Shown here: piece after piece, positions 47,672 to 60,246 of the stretch
Layout: each line of letters starts with the position of its first letter
How positions within the stretch are numbered: position 1 is the first letter of the stretch
NCBI GenBank assembly: GCA_030737875.1
Contig: CM060925.1
Location: 484,157,514-484,221,513 of the forward strand
Length of the DNA stretch: 64,000 nt
Source of the DNA: Allium sativum
Taxonomy: Eukaryota > Streptophyta > Magnoliopsida > Asparagales > Amaryllidaceae
Direction: 5' to 3'
Translations under genes and position numbers: made by a program
The notes under the pieces: generated by a model
The model's database searches: none
What the model saw: only the letters and a program-made list of their open reading frames with translations
Told to the model about the DNA's origin: nothing

Positions 47672-50346
47672 TGTGACGGCCCGCCCCGCACCAACCGACA
47701 TTTACTCCAAAAGTGCGCTGTACACATGTCCAGTTAGCACGGAACGGGTCGTCAGAAGGAAAAGGAAGAAGGAAATGAACATACAAAGAACCTGTAGAAT
47801 GTCTCACAGCGCATAGAACAAAATATAATAATAACATACTTGACGTAAAACAGGAGAGACAGTGCATAAGCTGAAAATCAGAACTAAACATCATAGCAGC
47901 GGAAATCCAAAATACAGCTTATTACAACTTTTCAAACTGTCTCAAAGCAAAGTAAGATAAATGAGGTACACTACTAATGCCCAAGTAGCGACCACCAACG
48001 ACACAGGGAGAATGTGTATATATATATAATACGTGGAAGCCTCATGCCCGCCTCCGAATCAGCTACTCGCGCATCACCAGCTAACCTGTCTCTAGTCTGC
48101 TCGTGTGAGCACCCAGAGTAATAAGAGGAGACATAAAACTCTAGGTCAGACATAAAGCCTCGTATGAGCGATAAGCATCTAAAGTGAACAATAACAGGTA
48201 GACTAAAAACATACCTGAACCTGGACCTGCAACCAAAGAGTTAGCACTACATACTGTACAACACTCTAAGGTCATATCAACAGTGTAAAGGTACGGAGGT
48301 GGGGGAGGTGTGCATGTCATAATGATGGCAAACAATCAAGCATAACATCCATCCTCACATCTCTCACTCAGTGCATAAAGCATACGATGTTCACCACTTC
48401 GATCACCCAACATTCCTTGCTACGATCACTTTGCCCCATGAAGTCATAAATGGCTTCACTGCACTGATAACGTAGCCACAAATCTTTCTCTATGTCCACT
48501 TTGCCCCATGGAGTCACAAGAACCCCACTGTACTGGCTCATAGCCTTACCAATCCTTACTATGTCCACTTTGCCCCATGGAGTCACAAGAACCCCACTGC
48601 ACTGGCTCATAGTCTTACTACGCATCACCTTGCCCCTCGGGTCATAATGACCCTACTGCACTGATAACGTAGTCTTGCTACCATCACTTTGCCCCTCAGG
48701 TCGTAATGACCCTACTGCACTGATAAGTAGCCCATCATTCCTTTTTAGCGGTGAATCGAAGTTATGAACGTCGACAACCCCTTAGCACACGTCCCGCAGC
48801 AAAGTCCAACCATGAAGTGAACTCCTTGGTTCCCAACTGGATCCTGAGCTCTAACTTCCCATGTTGGACTACCTTTGCATCTCGGGTTATTGGTCAATAC
48901 TGGGTCGGGTCGGGTTCCTCCTCAAGTTATCGGTTTGGGTCGGTGTCCTTCATCCGTTCGGGTCGGGTCTCCTTCTGGTGCGGTTTGGGTCGGCACTCCT
49001 CTGGGTTCGAGTCAGATGCTTCTTTTCGGGTCGGGTCGGGTGCTTCCCTTTGGGTCGGGTCGGGTGTCCCTTCTTGGTTCGTGCTTTCGATCTGTCTTCA
49101 TGCTCCCTCTCTGATTAGTCTTCGTGCTTCCGTTCCGGTCCATCCTCCTCGATCCGATCCGTCCTCCTCGATCCGATCCGTCTTCCTTTATCCGATCTGA
49201 TCCCAGTTCAGCTAGCGTGGCCTTTCTTTTTTCCACTTTTCCCAAGTGTTGGGTTCCGATCCGATCAGATCCTTTGCTCAGTTCAACATATCCGATCCGA
49301 GCCCCCTTATCCGATCCGAACCCTGCACTGTTTTCTACAACTGTTCCAGCAAGTGTTTACGCCATTCAACGATGTTTTCGACCATTCTAACTATTGAAAT
49401 CAATCACAAAGCATTTCATACAGTCATAGCAACATGCATAATCAACCACAAACATCAAGACATCAACATGATAGGTTAAAATGGATCAAACATACCCAAA
49501 ATCCCTTATTTCCCCTTAAGCATGTTTAGGTGAAACTAATGATAGGATTAGCAAAACTTAACCAAATTAACCCAAATTCATATCAGAGGTCTAAAACATT
49601 ATTTAGGAATTTATGAACATTTTTCCCGAATTTTACCATGCTTAAATTCGCTAATTAGCACTAATTACCCTTAACTAGCCATAATTAGTGTAAAACTATG
49701 CAAATCACTCACCTTAGCCACAAATAAACTAAGATATGAAATAATTATCTGATTTGATGTGAATTTCAATCCCAAACAGCAGCTCTTATGTTGATTTGGT
49801 GAAGATCTTCCTTGATTAGGGGTTGCTAAGCCAAATCCTTGACCAAAAGATGATTTGGAGGTGATTTAGAGGTTGGAGACCATTTTTAGGGATCCTTGGT
49901 GATAAGTGGAGGCTAGAAAACTGAAATGGAATGATTCTCCATTTCATTTCAGCCCTCCCATAACCCTAATCCCGAATTGGGTTATGGGCCTACTCTCTAA
50001 TCACCCGATTTGGCCCGGTTAAGCAGTTTTTCACCCTCCAAACCTTGTTTCAGCCATATCTCCCAAACGGTAAGTCCGTTTGGCTATTATGACCACTCTA
50101 CGGAAAGGTAAACCATCAAACGAATCTAATGGAAGTAATTTCAGGTCAAAATTCCTTTCCAATCAAAAGTTATGGCCAAAACAGTACCAACTAGGGGCAA
50201 AATAGTCATTTAAAAATCGACAAAAATCACGAACATGGGAAATGACTCTAATAGATGTTTCCCAAAGTTACATGTCCATACGACTTCACATGGGAAAGAA
50301 ATAAATATTCTATGATCCTATGACGTGTAGAATACGGGTCATTACA
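47672..50346 (-). repeat. 3' LTR of the 10.1 kb gypsy element
   Basis: On the minus strand it starts TGTAATGACCCG and ends GGGCCGTCACA. It is 2675 bp. It contains a roughly 60 bp tandem repeat (48418-48735), a GGGTCGG block (48900-49075) and a GATCCGATCC block (49140-49320). ORFs at 48751-49479 arise from these simple repeats and are not genes. Confidence 0.95.
48418..48735. repeat. tandem repeat of about 60 bp in LTR
   Basis: Five to six units share CACTTTGCCCC(ATGGA)GTCA and CCCACTGCACTGGCTCATAG or CCTACTGCACTGATAACG. The same array is at about 55826-56140 in the other LTR. The central two units are the most alike. Confidence 0.85.
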
Positions 50347-50368
50347 CTCCCCCCCCCCCCCCCCTTAA
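50347..50368 (-). promoter_or_regulatory. polypurine tract with 16-G run
   Basis: On the minus strand, AAGG and a run of 16 G then AG lie directly before the 3' LTR start. Such a long G homopolymer is unusual for a plus-strand primer, and its length may be uncertain. Confidence 0.8.
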
Positions 50369-50508
50369 GAAATTTCGCCCCGAAATTCCCTAATCCAAAC
50401 ACACACAAGGGTCCCGCATGCCTATCAATCATAAAACAACAACCAAACATGCAAACAAGCAAAGCAAGTCTATCCTAGCATGCGGAAAACTAAATTGCAA
50501 AGTAAATC

Positions 50509-52059
50509 TTACCAGGCAAAGAGTTCTGGATATGCCTTCCTAATGCCCTCCTCTGTCTCCCAAGTACAATCATTCTCATTCTCGCCCCACTGAACCTTGA
50601 CTAGCTTCACCGCCTTGCTTCGAAGTTGCTTCGTATCGTGCCTCACAATACGAATCGGCTTGCGGTTCCCAACTGCCTCGGGTTCTACTTCGAAGTCCTC
50701 TAACTGATCAGGTGAAATAGTCACATCTGAGTCGTGAACGAACTTTCTTAGTTGGGAAACATGAAATACATTGTTAACTCCCGCCATCTTCTCTGGTAAG
50801 CCAACTCTATATGCCAAATTCCCGACTAGTTCAAGAACAGGGAATGGGCCAACAAATCTTGGTGCCAACTTGCCTCTCCTGCCAAATCGTATCATGCTCT
50901 TCAACGGAGAGATCTTAACAAACACCAAGTCACCAACGGAGAATTTCAAGTCTCTTCTCCTCTTATCGGCATAACTCTTCTACCTATCCTGAGCAGCTTT
51001 CATTCGTTGTTGAATGACCTTAATCTTATCTGAAGTTTCCCTCACCACATCTGGTCCAAGCACAAACTTCTCGCCAGTCTCTATCCAACATGATGGTGAG
51101 TTACACGGTCTTCCGTACAAAGCTTCATATGGAGCCATACCGATACTGGATTGGTAGCTATTATTATATGCAAACTCTACTAGATGCAAATGGTCATCCC
51201 ATGATCCACCAAAATCCAATATACAAGCTCTCAAGAGATCTTCCAATATACGATTCACCCTCTCCGTCTGACCGTCGGTCTGAGGATTATATGCGGTACT
51301 GAGATGTAATCTTGACCCTAGAGCCTCTTGTAAGCTCTTCCAAAACCCACTAGTGAACAACGGGTCTCGGTCACTCACAATGCTTTTGGGTACTCCATGA
51401 AATCTCACTACCCACTTCATATACAATTCTGCCAACTTGGCTGCTGTTCTGGTCGATTTGACTGGTATAAATCTTGCACTTTTAGTCAATCGATCCACAA
51501 TTACCCAAATGCTATCATATCCTGATCTAGTCCTTGGTAGGCCATCGATGAAATCCATCGAGACTTGCTCCCATTTCCATTCGGGAATTTCTAATGGTTG
51601 CAACAACCCACTAGGCTTCTTTTGCTCGGCTTTAACTAACTGGCAATTCATGCATTTGGATATAAACTTCCCAACGTCTCTTTTCATCCCTTCCCAGTAG
51701 TAAGTCTGTCTCATGTCTCGATACATCTTATTACCACCGGGGTGTATAGTCAGTTTTGAGTGATGACATTCTCTAAGCACTTCATCTCTCAAACCATTCA
51801 CGTTGGGCACAACTAGTCTTCCATTCTTTCGAAGCCATCCATCTCGATCAAGCCCATACACATTCATCTCCTCATCGATACCCATCTCTAACTTGGAGAT
51901 GATTTCTAATAGATTAGGATCGTCTCTCTGGCTAGAACCAATCCGCTCTATCAAAGTGGGTCTGATCGTCAAACTAGCTAGCATAACTGGATCCAATTTG
52001 CACCTTGGTCTGAAATCAAACCCCGTGATATACTCCAGTTGCTTCCATTCAAGAAACAT
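50509..52059 (-). pseudogene. gypsy integrase with chromodomain-like tail
   Basis: Two collinear minus-strand frames (52059-50980 and 50949-50509) are separated by one TAG at 50980-50982 in the same frame. The first has the zinc site H100, H106, C136, C139 and the catalytic D169, D230, E266, all intact. The second has FSVGDLVFVKISPLKSM (the GPY/F-type region), FVGPFPVLE, NVFHVSQLRKFVHD and the tail VKVQWGENENDCTWETEE. Integrase inserts the element's DNA, and chromodomain-type tails steer insertion to certain chromatin. RNase H lies immediately upstream across a frameshift. Confidence 0.93.
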
Positions 52060-54400
52060 TGCCCCTCCTACTCAAGGCATCGGCTACCGCATTACCCTTC
52101 CCAGGTGTATATGCGATATCAAAATCATACGAAGCCAAGAATTCTAACCATCTCTGCTGACGAAGATTCAGATCCTTCTGAGAGAAAAGATACTTTAACG
52201 ATTTATGATCGGTAAACAACTCAAATCTTTCTCCCAAGAGATAATGTCTCCACATCTTCAGCGCAAATACAATCGCTGTCAATTCCAAATCATGGGTAGG
52301 ATACTTCTTCTCATGCGACTTTAGCTGTCGACTAGCATAAGCTACAACCCTACCTCCTTGCATTAATACTGCACCCAGTCCGGTACCACAAGCATCCGTG
52401 TATACCGTCATCTCTTCATTCCCTTTGGGAATGACTAACACTGGCGCACGCGTCAACCTCTCTTTTAGACTCTTGAAGGCATCCTCACACACTCCGTCCC
52501 AGACGAAGGACTGATTCTTCTTAGTCAACTGAGTCAACGGTGCTGCAATCTTGGAGAAGTCCTGGATAAACTTACGATAATATCCAGCTAATCCCAAGAA
52601 ACTTCTTACATCTGTAGCATTCTTGGGCGTAGGCCAATCCTGTACCGTAGCCACCTTCGCAGGGTCCACGGCAATACCACTCTCTGAAACAACATGGCCC
52701 AAGAATCTCACTTCCCTTCTCCAGAAATGACACTTAGAGAATTTCGCTTTCAATTGGTGTTTCCTCAACACCTCCATCACTATCCTCAAGTGTCCCTTGT
52801 GTTCCTCCTCTGTCCTCGAGTAAACAAGGATGTCATCCACGAACACAAGAACAAACTTATTCAACTGATCTCTGAATACTCGATTCATGAGATCCACAAA
52901 ATAGGCTGGTGCATTGGTCAATCCAAACGACATGACCAACCACTCATAAAATCCAGACGGCGTCCTAAATGCCGTTTTCGGAACACTCTCATCTGCTACT
53001 CGAAGCTGATGAAATCCTGTCGCGAGGTCCAACTGGGAGAACACTCTAGCTCCTTCCAGTTGATCAAACAAATCATCTATCCGCGGTAGAGGATACTTAT
53101 TCTTCCTCGTCACCTTATTCAACTCGCGATAGTCCACACACAAACGATGGGAACCATCTGCCTTAGTGGCAAACACAACTGATGCTCCCCACTCGGAGAC
53201 ACTCCTTCTAATAAATCCCTTCTTCAAAAGATTGTTGACTTGCACCCCAAGCTCTCGCTGCTCCCTTGGTGCCATACGACGAAGTGGCATCACTATAGGT
53301 CTGGCATCTTTCACTAAATCAATACGGAACTCAATCTCTCGGTGTGGTGGAAGTCCGGTCACCTCCTCGAAGACGTCCGGATACTGGCCAACTACGGGCA
53401 CATCTGACAACTCATCCTGCGGGATGTCGAGGGAATTTACAAAACTAGCCATAACCCCATCACTAGGTAGACTACCAAACACTACCCTCCGCCCATCATC
53501 CGCCCTCACTGTCACCAAAAAGCCCTCACAGTCTACCACCACCCCGTATCTTTGGAGCCAATCGACTCCCAATATAATGCCATACCCAGTAAAGCCCAAA
53601 ACAAAGCAATCACATACAAACATACATCCATGACTCGATAAGACCAAATTCCTGCAAATCATACTAAGGCTAGTCGAACCACCAATCGGGTTCGTCACAA
53701 TCAATGGTCTATCGACTATCTCGGGTTCCAGTCCCAACCTATCTACCAGGTCACTAGATATGAAGGAACGGGAAGCCCCAGTATTAAACAAAACTCGAAC
53801 TGGTATATCATAAATAGAAAACATACCTTGAATAACAACATTCTTTCCTTTCTTCGCCGCAGTTGGGGCATTCGACGAAGAAGGAACAACATCAATAGCA
53901 TATGCTTTCACAATCTGCTTCTCCTTAAGAGGTTGCGGACACTTATCCTTCTGATGTCCCACTTGGCCACAGTTGTAGCACTTCCTTTCCGCTGGCTTGG
54001 CCCGACATTCTTTAGCATAATGGCCCTTCTTTCCACAGCTGAAGCACTCAACATCCTTCTTGCTCTTTTTCTGGCCACCTTTTGATTGGTCCTGCTTCCT
54101 CTTATTCTGAGAGTTATTCTTGCCTCCACCGCCTGCTTGCGGCTTTGGCCCTTCTGCAGATGCAGCCTCAGTCTTTGACTTAGGGTAAAGGCTCTCTGAT
54201 CTCAAAGCTTTTCCCACAATCGATTCAAAAGTCTCATCGATGTGATTGATAAGCCTTTCCCCCAAGTATCCATCCAAACCAGTAATGAACTTCTCATTCT
54301 TCTTTTCAGGAGTGTCGATGAGAGACAGTCCATACTTCGACAAGGTGTCGAACTCAGCAATATAATCAGAAACCGCCCTTCCGTTTTGCTTGAGTTCCAA
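52049..54400 (-). pseudogene. gypsy gag end, protease, reverse transcriptase, RNase H
   Basis: The frame is 783 codons. It holds the end of the capsid region ([15 protein letters not shown]), then two zinc knuckles, [14 protein letters not shown] (119-132) and [14 protein letters not shown] (141-154). In the protease the triad reads NTG at 206-208, with Asn replacing the catalytic Asp. RT has [10 protein letters not shown] (421-430), [12 protein letters not shown] (490-501) and FVDD (520-523). RNase H has [12 protein letters not shown] and ends [10 protein letters not shown]. It overlaps the upstream gag frame in a different phase, the result of a small indel near 54415. It ends at a frameshift just before integrase. 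The Asp-to-Asn change would inactivate the protease. Confidence 0.93.
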
Positions 54401-54867
54401 GAACCTCTTAAAAATACGGACTTCTGGGCAGCTGGAATGAACTTCTCGCTAAAGCGAGCCTTGAACTGATCCCAAGTAACCTGGTCCTCTGGAGTAGCTG
54501 TTCTAATGGCATTCCACCAATTCATCGCTCGCCCTTGCAGCTGACGAGACGCTAGCCTTCTCTTCATCGCATCCTCAAGACCCAAGTCATCAAAGATACG
54601 GTCACAGCTATCCATCCAGTCCTGAACATCCGTGGCTGACTCCGTTCCATAGAACGGCTTCCCACCAAGGTTAGTGTAATCTTTGCACAGCTTGGCGAAA
54701 TAGACCCTAGGCGCCTGCACTACTGGGCCAACACCAACTCTGGGATTGGGAATTGCCCCTTGCACTTCTCTAAGCATGTCTCTCATGAGGTTAGTAAATA
54801 TGGCCCTCATGTCAGCGACATTCCCTTGGTTGGTCCCTCTACCAGCACCCCTCGTGTCTCGGCTCAT
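54202..54867 (-). pseudogene. gypsy gag, N-terminal part
   Basis: It starts MSRDTRGAGRGTNQGN, 188 bp inside the primer-binding site. The capsid (Retrotrans_gag) core includes FYGTESATDVQDWMDSCDRI, GRAMNWWNAI and [19 protein letters not shown]. After about residue 153 the frame is shifted and the rest (to 54202) is nonsense; the true frame continues in 54400-52049. This ATG is the first after the leader and fits a normal Tekay Gag start. Confidence 0.9.
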
Positions 54868-55055
54868 CGTTAATCTGTAAAAGAAAAACGATTAACGACC
54901 CCATAGTGGTGCTAGTGCAGTGCGACTTCATCTTTATACTACTAATAGTATATACATACATAGTTTTTGAAAACCAAAATAATTACAAATACGCGCTCTC
55001 ATATACGTACTATCTCTCCCTGGTGTCTTTCCCTAGGTTAACTACGCAACCTAGA

Positions 55056-55067
55056 GCTCTGATACCA
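55056..55067 (-). promoter_or_regulatory. primer-binding site (initiator tRNA-Met)
   Basis: The minus strand reads TGGTATCAGAGC two bases after the 5' LTR end. The same site with the same CT spacer occurs in the element at 58381, supporting close relationship. Confidence 0.95.
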
Positions 55068-55069
55068 AG

Positions 55070-57752
55070 TGTGACGGCCCGCCCCGCACCAACCGACATT
55101 TACTCCAAAAGTGCGTTGTACACATGTCCAGTTAGCACGGAACGGGTCGTCAGAAGGAAAAGGAAGAAGGAAATGAACATACAAAGAACCTGTAGAATGT
55201 CTCACAGTGCATAGAACAAAATATAATAATAACATACTTGACGTAAAACAGGAGAGACAGTGCATAAGCTGAAAATCAGAACTAAACATCATAGCAGCGA
55301 AAATCCAAAATACAGCTTATTACAACTTTTCAAACTGTCTCAAAGCAAAGTAAGATAAATGAGGTACACTACTAATGCCCAAGTAGCGACCACCAATGAC
55401 ACATGGAGAATGTGTATATATATATATAATACGTGGAAGCCTCCTGCTCGCCTCCGAATCAGCTACTCGCGCATCACCAGCTAACATGTCTCTAGTCTGC
55501 TCGTGTGAGCACCCAGAGTAATAAGAGGAGACATAAAACTCTGGGTCAGACATAAAGCCTGGTATGAGCGATAAGCATCTAAAGTGAACAATAACAGGTA
55601 GACTAAAAACATACCTGAACCTGGACCTGCAACCAAAGAATTAGCACTACATACTGTACAACACTCTAAGGTATCATATCAACAGTGTAAAATTACGGAG
55701 GTGGGGGAGGTGTGCATGTCATAATGATGGCAAACAATCAAGCATAACATCCATCCTCACATCTCTCACTCAGTGCATAAACCATACGATGTTCACCATT
55801 TCGATCACCCAACATTCCTTGCTACGATCACTTTGCCCCCATGAAGTCATAAATGGCTTCACTGCACTGATAACGTAGCCACAAATCTTTCGCTATGTCC
55901 ACTTTGCCCCATGGAGTCACAAGAACCCCACTGCACTGGCTCATAGCCTTACCAATCCTTACTATGTCCACTTTGCCCCATGGAGTCACAAGAACCCCAC
56001 TGCACTGGCTCATAGTCTTACTACGCATCACCTTGCCCCTCGGGTCATAATGACCCTACTGCACTGATAACGTAGTCTTGCTACCATCACTTTGCCCCTC
56101 AGGTCGTAATGACCCTACTGCACTGATAAGTAGCCCATCATTCCTTTTTAGCGGTGAATCGAAGTTATGAACATCGACAACCCCTTAGCACACGTCCCGC
56201 AGTAAAGTCCAACCATGAAGTGAACTCCTTGGTTCCCAACTGGATCCTGAGCTCTAACTTCCCATATTGGACTACCTTTGCATCTCGGGTTATTGGTCAA
56301 TACTGGGTCGGGTCGGGTTCCTCCTCAAGTTATCGGTTCGGGTCGGTGTCCTTCATCCGTTCGGGTCGGGTCTCCTTCTGGTGCGGTTCGGGTCGGCACT
56401 CCTCTGGGTTCGAGTCAGATGCTTCTCTTCGGGTCGGGTGCTTCCCTTTGGGTTGGGTCGGGTGTCCCTTCTTGGTTCGTGCTTTCGATCTGTCTTCATG
56501 CTCCCTCTCTGATTAGTCTTCGTGCTTCCGTTCCGATCTATCCTCCTCGATCCGATCCGTCCTCCTCGATCCGATCCGTCTTCCTTTATCCGATCCGATC
56601 CCAGTTCAGCTAGCGTGGCCTTCCTTTTTGCCACTTTTCCTAAGTGTTGGGTTCCGATCCGATCGGATCCTTTGCTCAGTTCAACATATCCGATCTGAGC
56701 CCCCTTATCCGATCCGATCCGATCCGAACCCTGCACTGTTTTCTGCAACTGTTCCAGCAAGTGTTTACGCCATTTGACGACGTTTTCGACCATTCTAACT
56801 ATTGAAATCAATCACAAAGCATTTCATACAGTCATAGCAACATGCATAATCAACCACAAACATCAAGACATCAACATGATAGGTTAAAATGGATCAAACA
56901 TACCCAAAATCCCTTATTTCCCCTTAAGCATGTTTAGGTGAAACTAATGATAGGATTAGCAAAACTTAACCAAATTAACCCAAATTCATATCAGAGGTCT
57001 AAAACATTATTTAGGAATTTATGAACATTTTTCCCGAATTTTACCATGCTTAAATTCGCTAATTAGCACTAATTACCCTTAACTAGCCATAATTAGTGTA
57101 AAACTATGCAAATCACTCAGCTTAGCCACAAATAAACTAAGATCTGAAATAATTCTTTGATTTGACGTGAATTTCAATGCCAAACAGCAGCTCCTATGTT
57201 GATTTGGTGAAGATCTTCCCTTATTAGGGGTTGCTAAGCCAAATCCTTGACCAAAAGATGATTTGGAGGTGATTTAGAGGTTGGAGGCCATTTTTAGGGA
57301 TCCTTGGTGATAAGTGGAGGCTAGAAAACTGAAATGGAATGATTCTCCATCTCATTTCAGCCCTCCCATAACCCTAATCCCGAAATGGGTTATGGGCCTA
57401 CTCACTAATCACCCGATTTGGCCCGGTTAAGCAGTTTTTCACCCTCCAAACCTTGTTTCAGCCATATCTCCCAAACGGTAAGTCCGTTTGGCTATTATGA
57501 CCACTCTACGGAAAGGTAAACCATCAAACGAATCTAATGGAAGTGGTTTCAGGTCAAAATTCCTTTCCAATCAAAAGTTATGGCCAAAACAGTACCAACT
57601 AGGGGCAAAATAGTCATTTAAAAATCGACAAAAATCATGAACATGGGAAATGACTAATAGATGTTTCTCAAAGTTACATGTCCATACGACTTCACTTGGG
57701 AAAGAAATAAATATTCTACGATCCTATGACGTGTAGAATACGGGTCATTACA
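55070..57752 (-). repeat. 5' LTR of the 10.1 kb gypsy element
   Basis: It is 2683 bp and collinear with 47672-50346. The differences are mainly substitutions plus small indels in TA and GATCC tracts. The repeats at about 55826-56140, 56300-56465 and 56545-56735 match those of the other LTR. A TATA-like run lies at about 55416-55431, but a promoter is not certain. Confidence 0.95.
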
Positions 57753-58380
57753 TCAACCCTATCTTGGTGTGGGTTGACCCAGGCCACGTATTATTAGCGT
57801 ATTTTTATTTGGTTGAATGGTTAGGATTTTACTATTTATATCGTACGAATAAGGTGATTTTGAACATCTATAAATAAATCCACAGGGTCTAGCCGTCAAA
57901 CTCATATTTTCTAAGAGGACACTTGAGCCCTTCCATACCCATTCCCATCCTAAATCTCCAGAAATTGAAAATAAAGATTTAGATGTCTGAACTTCCTGTC
58001 AAAACAGGTTTGTAGATTCAAATAAAAAGAAGACAAATAATAAACCTAGATCCAAATCAAATTCAGATCTTATAGCGCACTACATGTGAGTGGATTTAAA
58101 TTATTATTTTATATAATGGTATGTTATATCATTTTATTCTTATTAAATCTTGGTAATTCAGGCTTGTTTAGTTGTGGTAATTCATTTCCTATGCGATTTG
58201 AATATAATTTTATTCTAGTCCAATTCTTATTGTAAATCCCTATTGAAGTGATATAGAAAATTTCATGTGTAATAAACTTGTGGTTTTAATGGTAAAACTG
58301 AGAATTCCCATTTTGTTTGTTGAGGTTATGGTTTGAATTTTTAAATTAGATTAAATATCTGGACATATTGGAATGGAAAA
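57753..58380 (+). repeat. split host LTR, segment 3
   Basis: It continues the host LTR after the gypsy insertion (TCAACCCTATCTTGG, then GGGTTGACCC). A TATA box, TCTATAAATAA, lies at 57868-57878. At 58381 another LTR element interrupts it, and the remainder is not in the window. No coding sequence is present. Confidence 0.6.
57868..57878 (+). promoter_or_regulatory. TATA box of the split host LTR
   Basis: TCTATAAATAA in GC-balanced surroundings, downstream of the GTCGACC block. This is the same order of features as in the LTR at 4287-7288. Confidence 0.45.
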
Positions 58381-58679
58381 TGTAACAACCCGCATATTTT
58401 ACGATAATACATTTAAATATTTTATATAAATATAACGTCGTTAATCGAGTATTTGTCCAAAAAGTCACATTTTGCATACGAATGAATTTGGACCCAAGAC
58501 CACTTCCATTTAGTTCAAAATGTTGTTTACGTGATCGAAAACTACAAACACCGATTCGGAGTTTACGGAAATCGGGCCTTTGAGTGGGGTTTGGGTTAGC
58601 CAAACTAACCCATTTCAGCCCTACTTATTGCCTCCCACAGCCCTCTCCCTCTTTTTCCCCTTCAACACTTAAAAGAAAA

Positions 58680-58686
58680 TATAAAT
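58680..58686 (+). promoter_or_regulatory. LTR TATA box
   Basis: TATAAAT is followed by GGGG, about 300 bp into the LTR. It is a likely promoter for the element's RNA. Confidence 0.5.
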
Positions 58687-59261
58687 GGGGAGAGGAAAGG
58701 GAAATTAAAATTCCTAAGCCTAGGTTTGCTATTAGGAATTCAAATCAAGAGGAAATCAAGTGCAAATCCAAAGAGAAGCTTAGGTATGCCTTCTCTTCAT
58801 CTTCTCCAACTCTACTCCTCTTCAATTTCTGAAATTTCCTAAACGCAATCCCTAGGAAATTCATTTATATGTGTTTAGGTTGGAGATTAGCAAGATATAT
58901 TGGAAGAGAGGTTAATTTCGCTAAGCTTTGGATTGATTTCTTGCTTTTAGCATGCAAAGGTGAATTCTTTTAGAACTCACATCTATGCCTCAAGCCATAT
59001 GCTTGTCTAGTGTGCCTATGGCACGTATATGTTGTGTATTTACTATGCGATTGGGATTGGTTGTGTGTACATTTCCATTTCATGAGTTTTATATCGATTA
59101 TATATGAATTCGAGTGTGAATCCTTAAGTAAGATTTATTCATGCGTTATCGGTTGTTTCGGCAAGTTTTAGAAGCCTCATTTTCCCATGAATAATGTTAT
59201 GAGACTTCGCATGTCGTCCGAGATCGATATGTGCAAGTGTTTGGGTAAAATAGTGCCAACT

Positions 59262-59490
59262 CTCATATTCAAACGTCTGAATATTTTCATTCAGACGTCT
59301 GACCTGCTATGAATAATTAAAAAATAGTGTATCTATGTTTCAGACATCCGATTGAGTAAATTCAGAATTCTGAATACTGATTCATGTGTCTGAATTAACC
59401 CATTCAAACGTTTAAATCTAGGAACAGAAACATAGTTTCTGGTTTTTCGATTCAGACGTTTGAATTGCTATTTCAGACGACTGAACTGAT
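59262..59490. repeat. cluster of CAGACGTCTG-like palindromes
   Basis: Eight variants of TTCAGACGTCTGAA occur in 230 bp, among them ATTCAGACGTCTGA, TTCAGAATTCTGAAT and TTCAGACGTTTGAAT. The best copy contains GACGTC, the C-box core bound by plant bZIP factors. The spacing is irregular. Confidence 0.7.
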
Positions 59491-60246
59491 TATAATATGG
59501 TCATCTTGCCTTTTTTGGAGATATTTCGAGTTTTTATCTATCCTACTTGCTTTAGATGGATTTCTATCGTTGTTTTCAAGCCGATAACACTTTCTGACTT
59601 TTGAATTATTTCTGGCGATACGAAATTATAATCGATAGCCATCAGATTTAATTTACATTATTAAAACGTGAATTCTTAATTTGAACGTTATTTCGACCGC
59701 TATTACATGGGGATTTTCCACTTCGAAACTAAATAAAAGGGTTTTTAAATGATTAGTGGATACCAATCTTTTACAAAATGGTTTCTAACTCTAATTCATT
59801 ATATGAAGTTAATTTTCAAATTGGTTTCTAATTCAACTTCATTATATGAACTTATTTTATAAATCACTTTCCAGTCTACTAGTACATATTTGTATAAACA
59901 TTTTTCTCATTCGGATAAGAAATCTAATTAAACGCCTTAGTAAAAACAAGGACTATGAACCCTTGCATTTGCTTCGACGGTTAACGCTTTGACTCGTTCG
60001 ATTGAACACCGTGGCAATGATCGTTTCGTATTCCTAGTGGAATATACAACTTGTTCGTAAATATTCAAGTAGAGCAAGTGGTTATGGGACATGTAGTTCC
60101 ACTCTTATATCTACTAGCGTGGCGTAGTTTACACTATACTTGATCAATTATGATCAATTCGAACTTTGGGTCACTTTGACGATCTTCGAATCATCTTTGA
60201 GGAATTCGGTTCATTTGAGTTTTTATTGATACTATGATATCGATCT

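Larger units (their letters stand above)
47672..57752 (-). mobile_element. complete Ty3/gypsy chromovirus (Tekay-like), 10.1 kb
   Basis: Two nearly identical LTRs (47672-50346 and 55070-57752) are flanked by TCAAC (47667-47671 and 57753-57757). On the minus strand the order is 5' LTR, tRNA-Met primer site, gag, protease, reverse transcriptase, RNase H, integrase, chromodomain-like tail, polypurine tract and 3' LTR. The LTRs differ at roughly 2% of sites by eye, so it is fairly young. The reading frame is nevertheless broken at about 54415 (frameshift), about 52060 (frameshift) and 50980-50982 (stop). It is probably not autonomous unless those are sequence errors. Confidence 0.97.

Noticed and set aside
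48751..49479. ORFs of 77-149 codons rich in Ser, Gly, Arg and Pro
   Set aside because: They lie in an LTR and translate GGGTCGG and GATCC simple repeats; the same occurs in the partner LTR at 56154-56811.
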